From Nocardioides euryhalodurans (lineage in GTDB: Bacteria; Actinomycetota; Actinomycetes; Propionibacteriales; Nocardioidaceae), in contig NZ_CP038267.1 of NCBI RefSeq assembly GCF_004564375.1, positions 2,482,501 through 2,546,500 on the forward strand: DNA of 64,000 bases, read 5' to 3'. Every line of letters starts with the position of its first letter. Position 1 is the first letter of the stretch. The translations under genes were made by a program, and so were the position numbers. Below the pieces are notes generated by a model, which saw only the letters and a list, made by a program, of their open reading frames with translations, searched no databases and had not been told where the DNA came from. Shown one piece after another: positions 45,927 to 54,400 of this stretch.

Positions 45927-47047
45927 CAGCGACGCCTCATGTAGGTGTCGAACGCCTTGTAGAGCAGGCCGTTGAGCGGGAGGTCCCACTCGCCGGCGTA
46001 CTCGACCGCCTCGCCGCCGGTGCCGACCTTGAACTGGATCAGCCCGACGTGGGGGTCGTCGCTGTCGAGGGTGTCGGTGATGCCGCGCAGGTCGTAGACG
46101 TCGGCACCCGCGGCGAGCGCGTCGCGGATCATCGCCCACTGCACGGCGTTGGAGCCGCGCACGTCGCGCTTCTCGGTGGAGGAGGCACCGTAGGAGTACC
46201 ACGCGTGGGTGCCGACCCGGATCGCGATCGTCGAGGCGACCAGGTCACCCTCGTGACGCGCGAACCAGACCCGGATACGGTCGGGCTCCTCGGCGGCCAG
46301 CGCGTCGTACATCGCCTGGAAGTACGCCAGCGGCCGCGGCGTGAAGCCGTCGCGCTCGGCGGTGTGGACGTAGAGGTCGTGGAAGGCCTTGAGGTCGGCG
46401 TCGGTCCCGGCCGAGACCTCCACCCCAACCTTGGTGGCCTTCTTGATGTTGCGGCGCCACTGCTGGTTCATGCCCTTGAGGACGTCGTCCTCGGTGCGAC
46501 CTGCGAGCGGGATCCAGAAGTTGTGCTGCGGCTGACCGGCTGCGAAGCCTCCGTCGACCGCCTGCGGGCGCCAGCCGAGCTCCTGCAGCTGGGCGACGAC
46601 CCGGGCGCCGGCCTCGCTGCGCTCCAGCGGGGCGACCTGGTCGAGCCGGTGGACCTCCGGGTCGGCGATGCCCTCCTTGACCTGGGCCGCGCTCCAGCGC
46701 CGGGTGATGACCGGCGGGCCCATCCGGACGCCGAAGGCGCCCTGCTGCTTGAGGTGGGCGGCCATCGGCGCCAGCCAGCCGGCGAGGTCGTCGGTGTCCC
46801 AGTCGATGACGGGACCCTCGGGGAGGTAGGCGAGGTAGCGCTTGACCTTCGGCAGCTGGCGGTAGAGGACCAGCGCGGCACCGACCACCTCGCCGCCCCG
46901 CACCCAGCCCAGCGACTCGGCCCGCCACTCGGGCTTGGCCTTGGCCCAGGCGGGGGTCTGCAGGAAGCTCACCGACGCCTGGCGCCGCACGAAGTCGAGG
47001 TGCTCGGCAGGCGTGAGGGTCCGGACGGTGAGGTCGCTGGCAGTCAC
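45926..47047 (-). CDS. femX: FemX/FemAB family peptidoglycan bridge aminoacyltransferase
   Basis: 373 residues. Two GNAT-like halves: SVSFLQTPAWAKAKPEWRAES, the substrate loop MNQQWRRNIKKATKVGVEV, and GSNAVQWAMIRDALAAGADVYDLRGI. It transfers an amino acid (often glycine) from aminoacyl-tRNA to lipid II stem peptide; in LL-DAP/Gly actinobacteria this makes the single glycine bridge. Which amino acid is used here is not determined. Followed directly by the racemase-like gene. Confidence 0.87.
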   Translation of the reverse strand: MTASDLTVRTLTPAEHLDFVRRQASVSFLQTPAWAKAKPEWRAESLGWVRGGEVVGAALVLYRQLPKVKRYLAYLPEGPVIDWDTDDLAGWLAPMAAHLKQQGAFGVRMGPPVITRRWSAAQVKEGIADPEVHRLDQVAPLERSEAGARVVAQLQELGWRPQAVDGGFAAGQPQHNFWIPLAGRTEDDVLKGMNQQWRRNIKKATKVGVEVSAGTDADLKAFHDLYVHTAERDGFTPRPLAYFQAMYDALAAEEPDRIRVWFARHEGDLVASTIAIRVGTHAWYSYGASSTEKRDVRGSNAVQWAMIRDALAAGADVYDLRGITDTLDSDDPHVGLIQFKVGTGGEAVEYAGEWDLPLNGLLYKAFDTYMRRR

Positions 47048-47230
47048 CCGTCGAGGTTAGCCGGTGGTCTGAGCGCGGAGTCACCGGTCTCTCGCCTGTT
47101 GCGCGCCCCCATCCGGGCGCGCTGGCGGCGTTGTCGCACCTCGACGGGCCCCGGCCCGTCTTCGGCACTCCACCTTGCCATCACACCCGTCTGGTGACGC
47201 TCACGACGGCGACGACCGGTGACTCCGGGC

Positions 47231-48019
47231 TCAGAGCCGCTCGCGGAGCCACTCGAAGTCCGCGACGTGCTCGTCGGCGCCACCCGGGGTCTCGCACACG
47301 ACGGGGGCACCGGCGTCGCGGACGACGGCGGCGAGCAGGTCGGGGTCGATCCGCCCGGCGCCGAAGTTGGCGTGCCGGTCGGCGCCGGAGTCGAAGTCGT
47401 CGCGGCTGTCGTTGCAGTGCACCAGGTCGATCCGGCCGGTGATCGCCCGGACGTCGTCGACGACCGTCTCGAGGGGGTTGCCGCCCGCGTGGGCGTGGCA
47501 GGTGTCGAGGCAGAAGCCGACCAGGTCGGCCTGCTCGCAGGAGGAGATCGCGTCCCAGACGCCCCGGATCCGCTCGAGGTAGCGCGTCATGGCGTTGTCG
47601 CCGCCGGCGGTGTTCTCGATCAGCAGCGGCAGCGTGAGGTCGACCGCGTCGACGGCCTTGCGCCAGTTGTCGAAGCCGGTCTCGGGGTCGTCGTCCTTGT
47701 TGACGTGGCCGCCGTGGACGATCAGCCCCTTGGCGCCGATCGCGGTCGCCGCGTCGACGTGCTGCTGGAGCAGCTTGCGGCTGGGGATCCGGATCCGGTT
47801 GTTGGTGGTGGCCACGTTCACGATGTAGGGGGCGTGCACGTAGAGGTCGACCCCGGCGGCGGCTGCGTCGTCGCGGAGGCCGTCGGTGCCCCCGGCGTAC
47901 CGGATCTCGGGGCCCTTGTAGCCCTGCGGGTCACCGAGGAAGAACTGCACCAGCGGGGCGCTGCGGGCCCCGGCCTCGGCGATCGGGTCGGTCTGGTCGA
48001 CGTGGGCTCCGATCTGCAT
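47231..48019 (-). CDS. nfo: Deoxyribonuclease IV (AP endonuclease)
   Basis: 262 residues of TIM-barrel endonuclease IV. Metal ligands appear in [42 protein letters not shown] and [20 protein letters not shown]. It cleaves the backbone 5' of abasic sites in base-excision repair using zinc. Divergent from rpsF with 159 bp between. Confidence 0.93.
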   Translation of the reverse strand: MQIGAHVDQTDPIAEAGARSAPLVQFFLGDPQGYKGPEIRYAGGTDGLRDDAAAAGVDLYVHAPYIVNVATTNNRIRIPSRKLLQQHVDAATAIGAKGLIVHGGHVNKDDDPETGFDNWRKAVDAVDLTLPLLIENTAGGDNAMTRYLERIRGVWDAISSCEQADLVGFCLDTCHAHAGGNPLETVVDDVRAITGRIDLVHCNDSRDDFDSGADRHANFGAGRIDPDLLAAVVRDAGAPVVCETPGGADEHVADFEWLRERL

Positions 48020-48122
48020 GGCTCCACCCTAGGCGTCCCCACCGACCGAGGATTCCGTGGCCGGTCGCGGCCGCTGCTAACCTCGTCCGGTTGCCGGGTC
48101 AGGTCCCGGCGACGAACGCAAT

Positions 48123-48178
48123 GCCCTCCTGCCACGGAGAGTCCGTGGCCGCCTGAGTCCAGAGGAGGTGGAGACCGC
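48123..48178 (+). promoter_or_regulatory. rpsF leader with RBS-sequestering structure
   Basis: A perfect hairpin GCCACGGA-GAG-TCCGTGGC (48131-48149) is enclosed by CCCTCCT upstream and AGGAGG of the ribosome-binding site. Pairing those would hide the Shine-Dalgarno sequence. Leaders upstream of rpsF that bind the S6:S18 complex are known in other bacteria, making autogenous control likely. The specific S6:S18 motif was not verified. Confidence 0.5.
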
Positions 48179-48466
48179 ATGCGTGCCTATGAAGTGATGG
48201 TCATCCTCGACCCCAGCCTCGAAGAGCGCACCGTCGAGCCGTCGCTCGACAAGTACCTCAACGTGATCCGCAAGGACGGTGGCAGCGTCGACAACGTCGA
48301 CGTCTGGGGCCGTCGGCGCCTGGCGTACGAGATCAACAAGAACGCCGAAGGCATCTACGCCGTGATCCAGCTGAACGCCGAGCCCGCCACGGTCAAGGAG
48401 TTCAACCGCCAGCTCGGTCTCAACGAGGCCGTGCTCCGTACGAAGGTGCTGCGCCCCACGGCCTGA
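48179..48466 (+). CDS. rpsF: 30S ribosomal protein S6
   Basis: 95 residues, full length: [40 protein letters not shown] and [18 protein letters not shown]. Strong AGGAGGTGG ribosome-binding site. It opens the conserved rpsF-ssb-rpsR-rplI cluster. S6 pairs with S18 in the platform of the 30S subunit. Confidence 0.98.
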   Translation: MRAYEVMVILDPSLEERTVEPSLDKYLNVIRKDGGSVDNVDVWGRRRLAYEINKNAEGIYAVIQLNAEPATVKEFNRQLGLNEAVLRTKVLRPTA

Positions 48467-48469
48467 GGC

Positions 48470-48478
48470 TGTGGACGA
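48470..48478 (-). promoter_or_regulatory. DnaA-box-like site between rpsF and ssb
   Basis: TGTGGACGA, the reverse complement of TCGTCCACA, one mismatch from the consensus TTGTCCACA. It is a single site, so chance is a real possibility. Confidence 0.3.
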
Positions 48479-48569
48479 GACCTTTCGTGTGTGGGTGCGG
48501 GTGCCTAGCCTCTGCTGAGGCTGCGAACCCGGCCGACACGACCAGTGGAACAGACCAGGGAGAACTGAC

Positions 48570-49115
48570 ATGGCAGGCGAGACCGTCATCACCGTCGTCG
48601 GCAACCTCGTCGACGACCCGGAGCTGCGCTTCACCCCCTCGGGTGCGGCCGTGGCCAACTTCCGGATCGCGTCGACGCCGCGGACCTTCGACCGCCAGAC
48701 CAACGAGTGGAAGGACGGCGACGCGCTGTTCCTCTCCTGCGCGGTGTGGCGCCAGGCCGCGGAGAACGTCGCGGAGTCCCTCCAGAAGGGGATGCGCGTG
48801 GTGGTGCAGGGCCGGCTCAAGTCGCGTCAGTACGAGACCCGTGAGGGCGAGAAGCGCACCGTCTTCGAGATCGACGTCGAAGAGGTGGGCCCGTCGCTGA
48901 AGTACGCCACGGCGAAGGTCACCCGGGCCCAGCGCTCCGGCGGTGGCGGCGGCTACGGCTCCGCTCCGCAGGGCGGTGGCGGCGGTGGCGGCCAGGCCGA
49001 CCCGTGGGCGACCAACGCCCCGCAGGGCGGCGGCGCCGGCGGCGGCCAGGGTGGCGGCCAGGCCGACCCGTGGGGCGCTCCCGCGGGCGGCGGCTCGGAC
49101 GAGCCTCCCTTCTGA
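48570..49115 (+). CDS. ssb: Single-stranded DNA-binding protein
   Basis: 181 residues. The OB fold reads [40 protein letters not shown] and [19 protein letters not shown] Gly/Gln-rich tail contains two QADPW segments and ends SDEPPF, a variant of the DDxPF interaction tip. It coats ssDNA at forks and recruits partners. Tail repeats (nucleotides 48968-49090) are nearly duplicated in sequence. Confidence 0.97.
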   Translation: MAGETVITVVGNLVDDPELRFTPSGAAVANFRIASTPRTFDRQTNEWKDGDALFLSCAVWRQAAENVAESLQKGMRVVVQGRLKSRQYETREGEKRTVFEIDVEEVGPSLKYATAKVTRAQRSGGGGGYGSAPQGGGGGGGQADPWATNAPQGGGAGGGQGGGQADPWGAPAGGGSDEPPF

Positions 49116-49207
49116 TCCACACCCCCGGCGGTCGTGAGACCTCCGGGACCCGACAACCCACCTGAACCATTCCGGCTCACGCCGGGCTCTGAAAGGAGAG
49201 CACCACA

Positions 49208-49444
49208 ATGGCCAAGGCAGTGATTCGCAAGCCCAAGAAGAAGGTTTGCCAGTTCTGCAAGGAGAAGGCGACCGTCGTCGACTACAAGGACACGACGCTG
49301 CTCCGCAAGTTCATCTCCGACCGCGGCAAGATCCGCGCCCGTCGGGTGACCGGCAACTGCGTCCAGCACCAGCGGGACGTGGCGATCGCGGTCAAGAACG
49401 CCCGCGAGCTCGCCCTGCTGCCCTACACGTCCACCGGTCGCTGA
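49208..49444 (+). CDS. rpsR: 30S ribosomal protein S18
   Basis: 78 residues: [40 protein letters not shown] and [24 protein letters not shown] plus a later Cys suggests the zinc-binding (C+) form; zinc-starved actinobacteria often encode a second C- copy elsewhere. Ribosome-binding site AAAGGAG. Confidence 0.97.
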   Translation: MAKAVIRKPKKKVCQFCKEKATVVDYKDTTLLRKFISDRGKIRARRVTGNCVQHQRDVAIAVKNARELALLPYTSTGR

Positions 49445-49457
49445 GAGGAGTCCCCTG

Positions 49458-49904
49458 ATGAAGATCATCCTGACCCAGGAGGTCTCCGGCCTCGGTGGCC
49501 CCGGCGACGTCGTCGAGGTGAAGGACGGCTACGGCCGCAACTACCTCCTGCCCCGCGGCGACGCGATCCGCTGGAGCAAGGGCGCGGAGCGGACTGCCGA
49601 GTCGATCAAGGCCGCGCGCTCCTCGCGTGCGGTCCGCGACGAGCAGCACGCCGTCGAGATCAAGACCCGCCTCGAGGCCGAGCCCGTCGCGGTGAAGGTC
49701 AAGGCCGGCGAGAGCGGTCGCCTCTTCGGCGCCGTGACCTCCGCCGACATCGCTGCTGCCCTGGGCGAGGCGTCCGGCGAGAGCGTCGACCGTCGCACCA
49801 TCGCGATCGGCAACCCGATCAAGTCGCTGGGCTCCCACGAGGTGTCGGTCAAGCTGCACGACGAGGTGGCAGCCAGGGTCACGCTCAACGTGATCCCGGC
49901 CTGA
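49458..49904 (+). CDS. rplI: 50S ribosomal protein L9
   Basis: 148 residues. The N-terminal domain opens [24 protein letters not shown] and [10 protein letters not shown]; the central helix and C-terminal RNA-binding domain ([16 protein letters not shown]) are intact. It starts 13 bp after rpsR. A strong hairpin follows. Confidence 0.98.
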   Translation: MKIILTQEVSGLGGPGDVVEVKDGYGRNYLLPRGDAIRWSKGAERTAESIKAARSSRAVRDEQHAVEIKTRLEAEPVAVKVKAGESGRLFGAVTSADIAAALGEASGESVDRRTIAIGNPIKSLGSHEVSVKLHDEVAARVTLNVIPA

Positions 49905-49918
49905 CCCACGCAGTCCCT

Positions 49919-50494
49919 TCAGGACCGTCCCTCCTCACGGAGGGGCGGTCCTGCTGCGTCCGGGGCTCGTTCCACGTGAATCCACGGGCGGCCGGAGTGG
50001 GCGAAGCACAGCACCAGGCAGGTGACCAGGACCAGGATCGCCAGCCCGGCCGCGACGGCGGCCAGGGCGGTGACGCCGGCGCCGAGGACGACCGGCGGCA
50101 GCACCGCGACGACAGCCGTGCCTGCGAGCACGAGCCGCCACCAGCCGCGGGCAGCGGTGTCGCCCCCGGCCTCCGCCGCCCGGGCCAGGGCGAGGGACAG
50201 CACGAGGACGAAGCCGGCCTGCGGGAGGTCGAGGACCCACAGCAGCGAGGGATCGGCCGCACGGAGCTCCCCGGCGACCGGGGGGATCCACAGCGGCACC
50301 GACACGAGGGCGGCCAGCGCGCCGGTGGCGAGGAGGAGCCGGCGGTGCGCGAGCTCGGCGGGCAGGCGGGTGGCGCCGTGCAGGACCAGCAGCCAGCCGA
50401 GGGGGTCCGGGAGGACGTCGAGGTCACGGCCGCCCGGGTCGGCGGTGAGGACCACGATGACCAGGCCCATGCCGATCGCCTGGAGGGGTCGCAT
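49919..50494 (-). CDS. Hypothetical multi-pass membrane protein
   Basis: About 191 residues from the ATG at 50494 (a GTG 9 bases earlier is possible). Five or so hydrophobic segments: AIGMGLVIVVL, GWLLVLHGATRL, LLLATGALAALVSVPLWIPP, FVLVLSLALARA, and a pair near the C-terminus. No family recognised. The tail is charged and Gly/Pro-rich. It lies downstream of the MATE exporter on the same strand (10-bp gap to the MATE stop), so may be expressed separately from a weak start. No function proposed. Confidence 0.7.
   Translation of the reverse strand: MRPLQAIGMGLVIVVLTADPGGRDLDVLPDPLGWLLVLHGATRLPAELAHRRLLLATGALAALVSVPLWIPPVAGELRAADPSLLWVLDLPQAGFVLVLSLALARAAEAGGDTAARGWWRLVLAGTAVVAVLPPVVLGAGVTALAAVAAGLAILVLVTCLVLCFAHSGRPWIHVERAPDAAGPPLREEGRS
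49920..49953. terminator. Bidirectional terminator after rplI
   Basis: Arms CAGGACCGTCCCTCC and GGAGGGGCGGTCCTG (15 bp, one T-G pair) around TCAC. It ends the rpsF-rplI operon and overlaps the stop codon of the convergent membrane protein gene. Confidence 0.85.
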
Positions 50495-50504
50495 GGGCGT
50501 CACT

Positions 50505-51839
50505 CTAGGCAGTGCTCGCGACTCCCGTGACCAGCCAGGCGTCGCTGCGCGCCCGCCGGGTGAGCACGACCCAGCGGGCCCCCATGAAGACGCCCGCGAA
50601 CGCGACCCAGACCCCCAGCAGGCCGGCGCCGAGCAGGACGGTCAGCAGCGCGACCGGGGCGTACACGACGAGCACGACCACCCCGCCCCAGGCGAGGTAA
50701 CGCCCGTCACCGGCCCCGATGAGGACGCCGTCGAGCACGAAGACGACGCCGGCGACGGGCTGGCCGAGCGCCGCGACGAGGAGCACGCCCACCAGGCGGT
50801 CCTGGACGGCAGCGTCGTCGGTGAAGAGCGGCCCGAGCAGCGGGCTGCTGACGGCGAGGAGCAGCCCGGTGACGACGCCCGACCAGATCCCCCACCGGAC
50901 CATCCGGTCGGTCACGGCCCGGGTCCCGGCCACGTCGCCGGCGCCGAGGTAGCGGCCGGTGATCGCCTGCGCGGCGATGGCGATGGAGTCGAGCACGAAG
51001 GCGAGGAAGGTCCACAGCGTCAGGGCGAGCTGGTGGGTCGCCAGGTCGACGGCCTGGTCGGCCTCGTCGAGGGCGGCCAGCGTGACGGCGTACGTCGTCA
51101 CGAGCAGCGCGGCCCGCAGGGTGAGCGTCCGGATCACCAGCGGGACGCCCGCGTGGGCGGCCTCCCGGATCCCGACGCTGTCCGGGCGGAGCGGGGCGCC
51201 CTCACGCCGGGCGGCGCGGACCACCACCGCGGTGAGGGCGGCGGCGCTCGCGACCTGGGCGAGGACCGAGCCCCACGCGGACCCGGCGATGCCCAGGCCC
51301 AGCCCGTAGACGAGGAGCACGTTGAGCACGATGTTGGCGGCGTTGCCGCCCACGGCGACGTAGAGCGGGGTCCGGGTGTCCTGCAGGCCGCGCAGGACGC
51401 CGGTCGTCGCGAGCATCACCAGCAGCGGGGTGGTGCCGAGGAACGCGATCCGGAGGTACGTCGTGGCCTGGTCGCTCACCGCCTCGCCGGCGCCGAACAG
51501 CTCGACCAGCGGCGAGGTGAGGGCGACGCCGAGGAGGGTCGTGACGGTGCCGATGACCACGGCCAGCCAGATGCCGTCGACCCCCTGGGCCAGCGCTCCC
51601 CTTGTGTCGCCGGCGCCGAGGTGGCGGGCGACGCTGGCGGTGGTGCCGTAGGCGAGGAACACGCACAGGCCGACCGCGGTCTGCAGCACGGCGGCGGCGA
51701 TGCCGAGGCCTGCGAGCGGCTCGGTGCCGAGGTGGCCGATGATGGCGGCGTCCGAGAGCAGGAAGAGGGGCTCGGCGGCGAGGGCGAGGAAGGCGGGGAC
51801 GGCGAGGCGGAGGATCTCGCGGTCATGGGCCCGGGTCAT
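50505..51839 (-). CDS. MATE family efflux transporter (DinF-type)
   Basis: 444 residues with about 12 membrane helices in two homologous halves. The start ILRLAVPAFLALAAEPLFLLSDAAIIGHLG is the DinF/MATE signature; the second half has RTLTLRAALLVTTYAVTLAALDEA. Exports a cationic drug or metabolite against Na+ or H+. Substrate unknown. Divergent from dnaB across a 447-bp region. Confidence 0.93.
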   Translation of the reverse strand: MTRAHDREILRLAVPAFLALAAEPLFLLSDAAIIGHLGTEPLAGLGIAAAVLQTAVGLCVFLAYGTTASVARHLGAGDTRGALAQGVDGIWLAVVIGTVTTLLGVALTSPLVELFGAGEAVSDQATTYLRIAFLGTTPLLVMLATTGVLRGLQDTRTPLYVAVGGNAANIVLNVLLVYGLGLGIAGSAWGSVLAQVASAAALTAVVVRAARREGAPLRPDSVGIREAAHAGVPLVIRTLTLRAALLVTTYAVTLAALDEADQAVDLATHQLALTLWTFLAFVLDSIAIAAQAITGRYLGAGDVAGTRAVTDRMVRWGIWSGVVTGLLLAVSSPLLGPLFTDDAAVQDRLVGVLLVAALGQPVAGVVFVLDGVLIGAGDGRYLAWGGVVVLVVYAPVALLTVLLGAGLLGVWVAFAGVFMGARWVVLTRRARSDAWLVTGVASTA

Positions 51840-52010
51840 GGCTCCAGACTAGTCAGGTAAGGGACAGATACGGACTCTGTGTCTCACATCGGCTAGTCAG
51901 CCGACCTGTGCATGAACAGTGGATTATCCGGCGGACAGGGGCGGGGGCGTGGTATGTCGACAATCCGCCCACCCCGATCCCAGATGGTGGCCAGCCGTCG
52001 AGACAGTTTC

Positions 52011-52031
52011 GTGTCCACAGCCTGTGGTCAG
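52011..52031. promoter_or_regulatory. Inverted DnaA-box pair upstream of dnaB
   Basis: GTGTCCACA, spacer GCC, TGTGGTCAG. Same 3-nt G-N-C spacer as the pairs at 14682 and 16274. Confidence 0.5.
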
Positions 52032-52048
52032 CGTTTCCGCAGGTCAGA
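52032..52048 (+). promoter_or_regulatory. Shared origin motif, copy 3 (dnaB upstream)
   Basis: CGTTTCCGCAGGTCAGA, immediately after the inverted DnaA-box pair. It matches copies at 14570 and 16353 in 13 or more of 17 positions. Confidence 0.5.
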
Positions 52049-52286
52049 AGGTATCCGGGCGTCGAAGGTCGTCCTCGGTCCACAGCCCTCTCCCCAGTGC
52101 GTGCACACCTGCACGCGTGTCGTCCACCACCCGTGGCCGGTTATCCCCAGCCCCTGTGGAGGACTGGCTTCCATCCGGGTGGTGCGGGCACGTAGGTTCC
52201 TCCGGGTTGTCTCCGGTGTCAGAGGTCCTCCCTAACGTCGTGGGCATCACGTCGGCGCGCCCGCGCCCGTCACACGAGGAGGTCTG

Positions 52287-53705
52287 GTGAGCGTCACCGA
52301 GCACGACCAGGCCGGTGTGGCGGACCCCTACGAGGAGTGGGGCGACGGTCCCGCGGCGTACGCGCCCGGCCAGGCCCCGCAGCAGTCCGGTGGCGGCCGG
52401 ATGCCGCCGCAGGACGAGGCGGCCGAGCAGAGCGTGCTCGGCGCGATGCTGCTCTCCAAGGACGCGATCGCCGACTGCGCGGAGTCGGTCCGTGGCGTCG
52501 ACTTCTACCGTCCGGCCCACGAGCTGATCCACGACGCGATCATCGACCTCTACGGCCGCGGTGAGCCGGCCGACCCGGTGACGGTCGCGGCGGAGCTGCA
52601 GCGCCGGGGCGAGCTGCCGCGGGTGGGTGGCGCCCCCTACCTCCACACCCTCTCGGCCAACGTCCCGATCGCCGCCAACGCCGGTTACTACGCCGAGATC
52701 GTCCGCGAGAAGGCGATCCTGCGCCGGCTGGTCGACGCGGGGACCAAGATCGTCCAGATCGGGTACGCCGGCGAGGGCCAGGTCGACGACGTGGTCGACG
52801 CCGCGCAGGCCGAGGTCTACAAGGTCACCGACCGCCGCACGGCCGAGGACTACGCGCCGCTCTCCGACATCATGGACGGCGTCCTCGACGAGATCGAGGC
52901 GATCGGCAACCGGGAGGCCGGCCTCTACGGCGTCCCGACCGGCTTCGCCGACCTCGACGACCTGACCAACGGTCTCCACTCCGGCCAGATGATCATCGTG
53001 GCGGCGAGGCCCGCCATGGGAAAGTCGACGCTGGCGCTCGACCTGTGCCGGGCGGCCTCGATCCACAACAACATGACGAGCTGCTTCTTCAGCCTGGAGA
53101 TGACGCGCTCGGAGATCACGATGCGGCTGCTCTCGGCCGAGGCGAAGGTGCCGCTGAACCACATCCGCAACGGCGCGATGAGCGACGACGACTGGACCAA
53201 GCTGGCCCGCAAGATGGGCGAGGTGTCGAGCGCGCCGATGTTCATCGACGACTCGCCCAACATGACGATGATGGAGATCCGGGCCAAGGCGCGGCGGCTC
53301 AAGCAGCGCCACGACCTCAAGCTGATCGTCATCGACTACATGCAGCTGATGACCTCGGGCAAGAAGGTCGAGTCCCGTCAGCTGGAGGTCTCGGAGTTCT
53401 CCCGCCAGATCAAGCTGCTCGCCAAGGAGCTCGAGGTGCCGATCATCGCGCTCTCGCAGCTCAACCGTGGTCCCGAGCAGCGCGGCGACAAGCGGCCGAT
53501 GATGAGCGACCTGCGTGAGTCCGGCTCCCTCGAGCAGGACGCCGACATGGTGATCCTGCTCCACCGCGACGACGTCTACGAGAAGGAGTCGACCCGCCCC
53601 GGCGAGGCAGACCTGATCGTGGCCAAGCACCGCAACGGCCCGACCCGCGACATCACCGTCGCCTTCCAGGGCCACTACTCCCGCTTCGTCGACATGGCCC
53701 ACTGA
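52287..53705 (+). CDS. dnaB: Replicative DNA helicase DnaB
   Basis: 472 residues with a GTG start and AGGAGG upstream. The N-terminal domain contains PPQDEAAEQSVLGAMLLS. The RecA-like motor has Walker A ARPAMGKSTLALDLC, then FFSLEMTRSEITMRLL, LIVIDYMQLM (Walker B) and ALSQLNRGPEQR. No intein interrupts it, unlike several actinobacterial homologues. Hexameric fork helicase, loaded with help from DciA. Convergent with the two-component regulator. Confidence 0.97.
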   Translation: MSVTEHDQAGVADPYEEWGDGPAAYAPGQAPQQSGGGRMPPQDEAAEQSVLGAMLLSKDAIADCAESVRGVDFYRPAHELIHDAIIDLYGRGEPADPVTVAAELQRRGELPRVGGAPYLHTLSANVPIAANAGYYAEIVREKAILRRLVDAGTKIVQIGYAGEGQVDDVVDAAQAEVYKVTDRRTAEDYAPLSDIMDGVLDEIEAIGNREAGLYGVPTGFADLDDLTNGLHSGQMIIVAARPAMGKSTLALDLCRAASIHNNMTSCFFSLEMTRSEITMRLLSAEAKVPLNHIRNGAMSDDDWTKLARKMGEVSSAPMFIDDSPNMTMMEIRAKARRLKQRHDLKLIVIDYMQLMTSGKKVESRQLEVSEFSRQIKLLAKELEVPIIALSQLNRGPEQRGDKRPMMSDLRESGSLEQDADMVILLHRDDVYEKESTRPGEADLIVAKHRNGPTRDITVAFQGHYSRFVDMAH

Positions 53706-53743
53706 CCCCCTCCGGCCTTCCAGTCGGCAGAGCAGGCCGACCG

Positions 53744-54400
53744 CTACTCCCTGACCCTGCCGGTCTCGTACCCCCACATCGCGACCTCCACCCGGTTACG
53801 GGCGCCGAGCTTGGCCATCAGGCTGCCGATGTGGGTCTTCACCGTGCTGAGGCTGATGTGGAGCTCGGCGGCGATCTCTGCGTTGGTGCGACCCCGCGCG
53901 AGGGTGAGCAGCACCTGCTCCTCGCGCTCGGTGAGCGGGTCGAGCGGCTGGGCCGGAGGAGCTGCCCGACCCGTGCCCGCGAACGTCGACAGCAGTCGGC
54001 GGGTGATGCTCGGCGAGATGAGCGAGTCACCTCGGGTGGCCGCCCGGATCGCCTCGCCGAGCAGCTCGGGTCCGGAGTCCTTCAGCAGGAAGCCGGTGGC
54101 GCCCGCCGACAGCGCACCGTGCACGTACTCGTCGAGGTCGAAGGTGGTGATGACGACGACCGCGACCGGGTCGGCGACACCCGGTCCGGCCAGCTGCCGC
54201 GTCGCCTCGACGCCGTCGAGGACAGGCATCCGGATGTCCATCAGGCACACGTCAGGACGCAGCTCGCGCGCCAGCCGCACCGCCTCCTGGCCGTCACGGG
54301 CCTCGCCCACGACCTCGATGCCGTCGAGGGTGCCGAGGATCAGCCGCAGACCGGTGCGCACGAGGTCCTGGTCGTCGGCGACCAGCACCCGGATGCTCAT
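53744..54400 (-). CDS. NarL/FixJ family response regulator
   Basis: 218 residues. Receiver domain with Asp55 (VCLMDIRMP) as phosphoacceptor; LuxR-type HTH at the C-terminus (LTEREEQVLLTLARGRTNAEI, HISLSTVKTHIGSLMAKL). Overlaps the kinase gene by 4 nt. Probably controls the divergent ABC exporter at 55674. Confidence 0.93.
   Translation of the reverse strand: MSIRVLVADDQDLVRTGLRLILGTLDGIEVVGEARDGQEAVRLARELRPDVCLMDIRMPVLDGVEATRQLAGPGVADPVAVVVITTFDLDEYVHGALSAGATGFLLKDSGPELLGEAIRAATRGDSLISPSITRRLLSTFAGTGRAAPPAQPLDPLTEREEQVLLTLARGRTNAEIAAELHISLSTVKTHIGSLMAKLGARNRVEVAMWGYETGRVRE

Larger units (their letters stand above)
51840..52286 (+). promoter_or_regulatory. dnaB upstream region with DnaA-box cluster
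   Basis: 447 bases without a supported gene. Boxes: GTGTCCACA-GCC-TGTGGTCAG inverted pair (52011-52031), TCGGTCCACA (52075-52084), and TTATCCCCA-5 nt-TGTGGAGGA inverted pair (52141-52163); a further TTATCCGGC lies at 51924. The 17-nt motif is at 52032-52048. TCGGTCCACAGC here is identical over 12 nt to 16261-16272 upstream of dnaA. DnaA control of the helicase gene, or an auxiliary DnaA-titration site, is inferred. Confidence 0.6.

Noticed and set aside
49969..49984. CACGTG-containing sequence resembling parS (GTTCCACGTGAATCCA)
   Set aside because: The arms mismatch the consensus TGTTTCACGTGAAACA at several positions and the site is not a full palindrome.
52287..53705. Possible intein in dnaB
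   Set aside because: All helicase motifs are contiguous and the length (472 residues) is normal, so no intein is present.
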